A stretch of DNA of 64,000 bases from Paenibacillus xylanilyticus. GTDB lineage: Bacteria > Bacillota > Bacilli > Paenibacillales > Paenibacillaceae. The notes under the pieces were generated by a model. The model saw only the letters and a program-made list of their open reading frames with translations, was not told the origin of the DNA and searched no databases. A program made the translations under genes and the position numbers. Positions 58,692-64,000 of the stretch are shown piece by piece. The DNA lies in the NCBI RefSeq assembly GCF_009664365.1, contig NZ_CP044310.1:4028501-4092500 (forward strand), in the 5' to 3' direction. Within the stretch, counting starts at the first letter, position 1; each line of letters begins with the position of its first letter.

Positions 58692-59621
58692 TCAATGACC
58701 TCCTGCTGCAATGGTCTTCAATTTATCTGGGTTCACAACCAGATAAACGGCCTCAATTCGTTGACCGGACAGGTCGGACTGAAGGCATATGACTTCGCTT
58801 ATCTCACCATTGTTCATGAGTGCAACCTGCACTTCTCCATTAATGATGGTTGGCACCCACTCCCGCTCCCTTAATCGGGTCAGCACACGCCGTGAAGTCA
58901 GAAGAGCTAGGACCCCCTTGTGAACCTTCATCGTTCTCATCACCGTATGTACACGCCCACCACCATCAGCAGTGAATACAGGTTGTTCAGAGAGCAGATC
59001 AAGCATGGCTGTTACATCATAAGCAAGGAAGGCAGTGGTGAAACGTGCAAGCAATTTTTCTCTGTTAGCATCATCTGTGGTGGTTTGAACCTTATCCGGA
59101 AGTTGATTGGGCAGGTTACGTCTGGCCCGACTGAAAATTTGACGGCAATTGCTCTCCGTTTTGCCAAGCCAATCGGCAATCTCACGGTACTCATACTGAA
59201 AGGCTTCACGAAGTACAAATACAGCCCGCTCCACGGGCGTCAAACGTTCCAGCAGTACCATATAAGCATAAGAGATCATTTCTTTCTGCTCATAGGTTTG
59301 CTCAGGCAGATCCACTGCCTCGCCTATTGGCTCCGGAAGCCACTCACCAACATAGTGTTCTCTTTGATTGCGAGCAGAATTCAGCAGATTCAGGCTCCGA
59401 TTTACTACAAGTTTGGCAATGTAGGATTTGGGATGACGGATCACCTCGTCAGATCTACTTTGCAGCCCTGCAAAGCAGTCCTGTACGACATCCTCAGCCT
59501 CCACAACACTCCCAAGCATTCGATAAGCAATGGAGAACGCATATGCTTTATAACGGATATACAGTTCACCAACTTCCAGAGAAGACTCTTCCGGTTCAGT
59601 GGTGAGTTTATCAGGATTCAT
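58692..59621 (-). CDS. ECF41 family RNA polymerase sigma factor (SigJ-like)
   Basis: The 309-residue sigma factor has region 2 (YIRYKAYAFSIAYRMLGSVVEAEDVVQDCF), region 4 (LLERLTPVERAVFVLREAFQYEYREIADWLGKTESNCRQIFSRARRNL) and a SnoaL-like C-terminal extension. The ECF41 hallmarks are all present: WLPEP in the linker, DGGGR in the extension and NPDKL at the end of the protein. In ECF41 there is no classical anti-sigma; the extension regulates activity. The carboxymuconolactone decarboxylase gene lies 36 bases upstream in the same direction, with an ECF41-like promoter before it, so the sigma factor probably controls its own operon. Confidence 0.94.
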   Translation of the reverse strand: MNPDKLTTEPEESSLEVGELYIRYKAYAFSIAYRMLGSVVEAEDVVQDCFAGLQSRSDEVIRHPKSYIAKLVVNRSLNLLNSARNQREHYVGEWLPEPIGEAVDLPEQTYEQKEMISYAYMVLLERLTPVERAVFVLREAFQYEYREIADWLGKTESNCRQIFSRARRNLPNQLPDKVQTTTDDANREKLLARFTTAFLAYDVTAMLDLLSEQPVFTADGGGRVHTVMRTMKVHKGVLALLTSRRVLTRLREREWVPTIINGEVQVALMNNGEISEVICLQSDLSGQRIEAVYLVVNPDKLKTIAAGGH

Positions 59622-59656
59622 ATGAAGGCCTCCTCTGGCAGCGGTATTTGAAATGT

Positions 59657-60103
59657 TTAATTAAAGCAGCCTGGATACATGCCTGTCGTGATTGCAATTC
59701 GGTTCCAGTTGTTAATGGTATTAATCGCCATAACCAGATCTACCAGTTCTTCTTCACTAAAGTGTTCCCGGACCTTATTGTATAATTCCAGTGGAACCCC
59801 TTGTTCAGAAATTCGGGTCACAGCTTCAGACAGTTCAAGCATAACACGTTCTTTTTCCGTAAATAAAGGAGCTTCGCGCCAAACGCTAAGCAGCAGGATA
59901 TGATCTGAGTAATCACCAAGCTTCATCAGATCTTTGGCATGCATATCAAGACAGAAGGCACAGCCATTGATTTGTGAAACTCTGATTTTTAACAATTCAT
60001 ATAATACTTTATCCTCAAATTGACCCGATATAAACTGCTCCATTGCCATTAATGCCTTGAAAGCCCCTGTATTCGCTGCTCTGTAATTCATTCTCAAACT
60101 CAT
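59657..60103 (-). CDS. Carboxymuconolactone decarboxylase family protein (ECF41 partner)
   Basis: The 148-residue protein is a CMD/AhpD-like alkylhydroperoxidase-fold protein with the redox motif NGCAFCLDMH (CxxC with His three residues later). Upstream genes of ECF41 sigma factors typically encode CMD-like, oxidoreductase or epimerase proteins, and this matches. The ATG 60103 has GGAGG 13 bases upstream, fairly long but the best option. The protein's physiological substrate is unknown; peroxide or quinone reduction is a reasonable guess. Confidence 0.9.
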   Translation of the reverse strand: MSLRMNYRAANTGAFKALMAMEQFISGQFEDKVLYELLKIRVSQINGCAFCLDMHAKDLMKLGDYSDHILLLSVWREAPLFTEKERVMLELSEAVTRISEQGVPLELYNKVREHFSEEELVDLVMAINTINNWNRIAITTGMYPGCFN

Positions 60104-60138
60104 CTCATTCGCCTCCGTATTGTAGTGTACATACTGAA

Positions 60139-60165
60139 GACAAATGAACAGATGAATCTGTGACA
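60139..60165 (-). promoter_or_regulatory. ECF41-type promoter of the CMD-sigma operon
   Basis: On the minus strand TGTCACA (60159-60165), a 16-base spacer and TGTC (60139-60142) fit the reported ECF41 target consensus TGTCACA-16-CGTC with one mismatch in the -10 element. The transcript would start about 30 bases before the CMD gene. Confidence 0.75.
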
Positions 60166-60193
60166 TTCATTTCAAAAAAATTAAGAAAGATAA

Positions 60194-61000
60194 TTAGTAT
60201 CTCCAACCATTACCAATAATAGGACGCTGTACAGTGTACGGCATATATTCGGACTCTGCTGGTACATAAGCAGCATTTGGATTATGCCCATACGTTGGAT
60301 TCATTGGATCGGGGTAAATATATTCCGGACTTGGCGCGTATTGCATCTGTACATAAGGCTGAACGTTTGGTTGAACGTTTGGTTGAACGTTTGGTTGGAT
60401 GTTTGGTTGGATGTTCGGCTGGCTGTTCGGTTTAGACATGTTATCGGCAGCTGGTGATACTTGAGTTGCACAATCAGCAGGCGGTCCAATGAATACTGTC
60501 TTTTGAATAGGAGCTAACGTCTCTTTAACCTTGTTCTCATCCAGACAATACGTATGGGCCAGCACACTTGCAGGCGTCAGACGCAGAATGTCTGAACCAA
60601 ATATCGCTTCTGGGACCGGAGCATCGAAAATAGCCAGCAGGTGAGTCTGATCAACCGTCGCAACTTCATAATGCCACCAGCCTTGGGGAACATTCGCTAC
60701 TTGGCCAGGACTAATTGGGAAGTTTAATAACTCGTTGGTAAAAGGGTTAATGAGGGATACGACAGCGGAACCACTAATACAATAGACCAGTTCTGTTGCA
60801 TTTTGATGTATGTGAGGTTCAACGACATTGCCAGTACTCAAATAAATATCCAGCAGGGATGCATTTCCCAATGTATTTAGCTGTTTGATCGATAGGGAAT
60901 TGATGTAGTTATTTTCATCCTTTTTGAACAATTGATTCTGGTTCACATCATACGTGAACTGTGTGGTTGGTAACGTATAATCCATATAAGAAGTCGCCAA
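60194..61000 (-). CDS. Cupin domain protein with NxQP repeats, paralogue of the 47964 gene
   Basis: The 268-residue protein has an N-terminal extension (DYTLPTTQFTYDVNQNQLFKK), one cupin with metal motif PHIHQNATELVYCISG and second motif VPQGWWHYEV, then the family-specific tail ending FIGPPADC. A tandem tetrapeptide region follows, N-[IVS]-Q-P repeated about six times, then a Pro/Tyr-rich C-terminus. TTG 61000 (weak GGCAGG upstream) and ATG 60985 are both possible. The proline repeat suggests a surface or spore-coat location, unproved. The cupin part closely parallels the protein at 47964. Confidence 0.82.
   Translation of the reverse strand: MATSYMDYTLPTTQFTYDVNQNQLFKKDENNYINSLSIKQLNTLGNASLLDIYLSTGNVVEPHIHQNATELVYCISGSAVVSLINPFTNELLNFPISPGQVANVPQGWWHYEVATVDQTHLLAIFDAPVPEAIFGSDILRLTPASVLAHTYCLDENKVKETLAPIQKTVFIGPPADCATQVSPAADNMSKPNSQPNIQPNIQPNVQPNVQPNVQPYVQMQYAPSPEYIYPDPMNPTYGHNPNAAYVPAESEYMPYTVQRPIIGNGWRY
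60361..60430. repeat. 12-bp tandem repeat encoding the NxQP repeat
   Basis: Units of GAACGTTTGGTT, GGATGTTTGGTT and variants repeat about six times with a 12-base period. Each unit is a multiple of three, so copy number change would shorten or lengthen the protein repeat without frameshift. Confidence 0.85.
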
Positions 61001-61118
61001 AATTTAACGCCTGCCCTTCGCTCATGGTTTAGGTAAAAACCTATACGCCAGCTTATGCCCTGGGCATTTATGCGTGAGCCCAATTTTGCAGAAGCCGATT
61101 CCGGGGCAAATAAAAACA

Positions 61119-61150
61119 TGAAAAAACCCTTGAGCCATTTCAAGGGTTCT
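61119..61150 (-). terminator. Terminator of the rRNA-tRNA operon
   Basis: AACCCTTGA pairs with TCAAGGGTT around AATGGC and is followed by TTTTTC on the minus strand, past tRNA-Leu and the long stem-loop. Confidence 0.9.
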
Positions 61151-61158
61151 GATTATAC

Positions 61159-61217
61159 ACAGAAAGGACCGAGAGTGAAGGTAATTAACCTTATACTCTA
61201 GATCCTTTCTGTCCATA
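61159..61217 (-). repeat. Long stem-loop after tRNA-Leu
   Basis: ACAGAAAGGA...AGAGT..AAGGT pairs with ACCTT..ACTCT...TCCTTTCTGT around AATT, giving a stem of roughly 25 base pairs with small mismatches. It is between the tRNA-Leu 3' end and the terminator. No T-run follows. A role in 3' processing of the transcript is plausible. Confidence 0.75.
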
Positions 61218-61223
61218 CTGAGA

Positions 61224-61304
61224 TGCGCGTGGAGGGACTTGAACCCCCACGTCAAAGACGCTAGATCCTAAGTCTAGTGCGTCTGCCAATTCCGCCACAC
61301 GCGC
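61224..61304 (-). tRNA. tRNA-Leu (anticodon TAG)
   Basis: The cloverleaf reads GCGCGTGTGGCGGAATTGGC at the 5' end with acceptor stem GCGCGTG/CACGCGC, anticodon loop CTTAGGA (TAG), a long variable arm as in Leu tRNAs, and T-loop GTTCAAG. No CCA is encoded after the discriminator A. Confidence 0.95.
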
Positions 61305-61315
61305 ATGTCGTACTA

Positions 61316-61391
<76 letters not shown>

Positions 61392-61397
61392 GTTTTA

Positions 61398-61474
61398 TGG
61401 TAGCGGCAGAGGGGATCGAACCCCCGACCTCACGGGTATGAACCGTACGCTCTAGCCAGCTGAGCTACGCCGCC
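61398..61474 (-). tRNA. tRNA-Met (anticodon CAT, elongator type)
   Basis: A 77-base cloverleaf with 5' GGCGGCGTAGCTCAGCTGGC, anticodon loop TTCATAC (CAT), T-loop GTTCGAT and encoded CCA. The first acceptor pair and D-arm fit elongator tRNA-Met, not initiator, and not the CAT tRNA-Ile. Confidence 0.95.
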
Positions 61475-61510
61475 ACATTATGTAGTTTAAAAAACACCCA
61501 AAAGGGTTTC

Positions 61511-61627
61511 GCTTGGCAGCGTCCTACTCTCCCAGGACCCTTCGGTCCAAGTACCATCGGCGCTAGAGGGCTTAACGGTCGTGTTCGGGATGGGTACGTG
61601 TGGAACCCCTCCGCTATCGCCACCAAA
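61511..61627 (-). rRNA. rrf: 5S ribosomal RNA
   Basis: A sequence of about 117 bases reads TTTGGTGGCGATAGCGGAGG at the 5' end, contains the conserved CCCATCCCGAACACG and ends GACGCTGCCAAGC, the standard Firmicute 5S pattern. It lies between the 23S 3' end and tRNA-Met. Confidence 0.96.
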
Positions 61628-61772
61628 CATGATTTTTGCGCTGTGATATCTTCGGTGAATCATCACCAGCAAAATATCAATCCTCAGAAAGGACATGCAG
61701 CTTAAATCTTACAAGGATTTGCTCCCTGAAAACTAGATCCGAAACGAAAACTTGCGACTAAAACCTGCAATT

Positions 61773-64000
<2,228 letters not shown>

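Noticed and set aside
61010..61118. Possible short gene or conserved leader before the second cupin (MSEGQALNFGDFLYGLYV)
   Set aside because: It overlaps the cupin start in another frame, has no ribosome binding site and no stop-start logic; hairpins there are weak.

Overview
The window looks like a chromosomal segment of a Paenibacillus-type Firmicute. The supporting signs are strong AGGAGG-type ribosome binding sites, mid-GC coding sequence, a tyrosine T-box leader, LicT/RAT-controlled beta-glucoside PTS loci, a YjfB/YxcD/YdjI-like gene set, and an rRNA operon of the form 23S-5S-tRNA. This assignment is inferred from gene content, not from a database match. Most genes are ordinary chromosomal genes. 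I see no prophage, insertion sequence, integron or CRISPR array.

Positions 1-7,800 hold the end of an NMT1/SsuA-type ABC importer, an M32 carboxypeptidase, a beta-carbonic anhydrase, a PadR regulator, a small glycine-rich membrane protein next to a YxcD-like protein, and tyrS with its T-box leader. Positions 7,800-23,500 are mixed: a DMP19 gene pair, SelO, an NCS2 purine permease, a Dabb protein, a PadR-YhgE/Pip-cytochrome P450 cluster around a perfect palindrome, AraC plus an EamA exporter, RluF, YjfB, a HAD phosphatase whose start is knocked out of frame by an 8-bp tandem repeat, a GNAT enzyme and a membrane-anchored subtilase.

Positions 23,500-40,700 are devoted to plant glycoside use. 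Two complete copies of the module antiterminator -> PTS EIIBCA -> GH1 6-phospho-beta-glucosidase lie on the minus strand. Each has RAT elements overlapping leader terminators, and cre-like sites lie on the promoters. Between them sit a GH78 alpha-L-rhamnosidase divergent from an AraC regulator, an acyltransferase and small enzymes. Positions 40,800-47,000 hold a metallophosphoesterase and the oxidative pentose phosphate operon zwf-tal-gnd, divergent from a LysR gene. Sugar phosphates made by the PTS/GH1 systems could feed this operon.

Positions 47,000-61,000 contain small and poorly known genes: two cupin paralogues, an SPFH-domain zinc-ribbon protein followed by a membrane protein and two TM-plus-zinc-ribbon paralogues (a YdjI-like envelope-stress module), an ankyrin-repeat protein with a SUKH-like tail, two serine hydrolases, a frameshifted CPCC gene, and an ECF41 sigma factor with its carboxymuconolactone decarboxylase partner and a matching promoter. 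The right edge (61,119-64,000) is the 3' end of an rRNA operon: partial 23S, 5S, tRNA-Met, tRNA-Thr, tRNA-Leu, a long stem-loop and a terminator, all on the minus strand.

The best leads for something undescribed are the SPFH/zinc-ribbon cluster, the 8-bp repeat frameshift in the HAD gene, the ankyrin-SUKH-like protein, the tandem RAT leader, and the stem-loop after tRNA-Leu.
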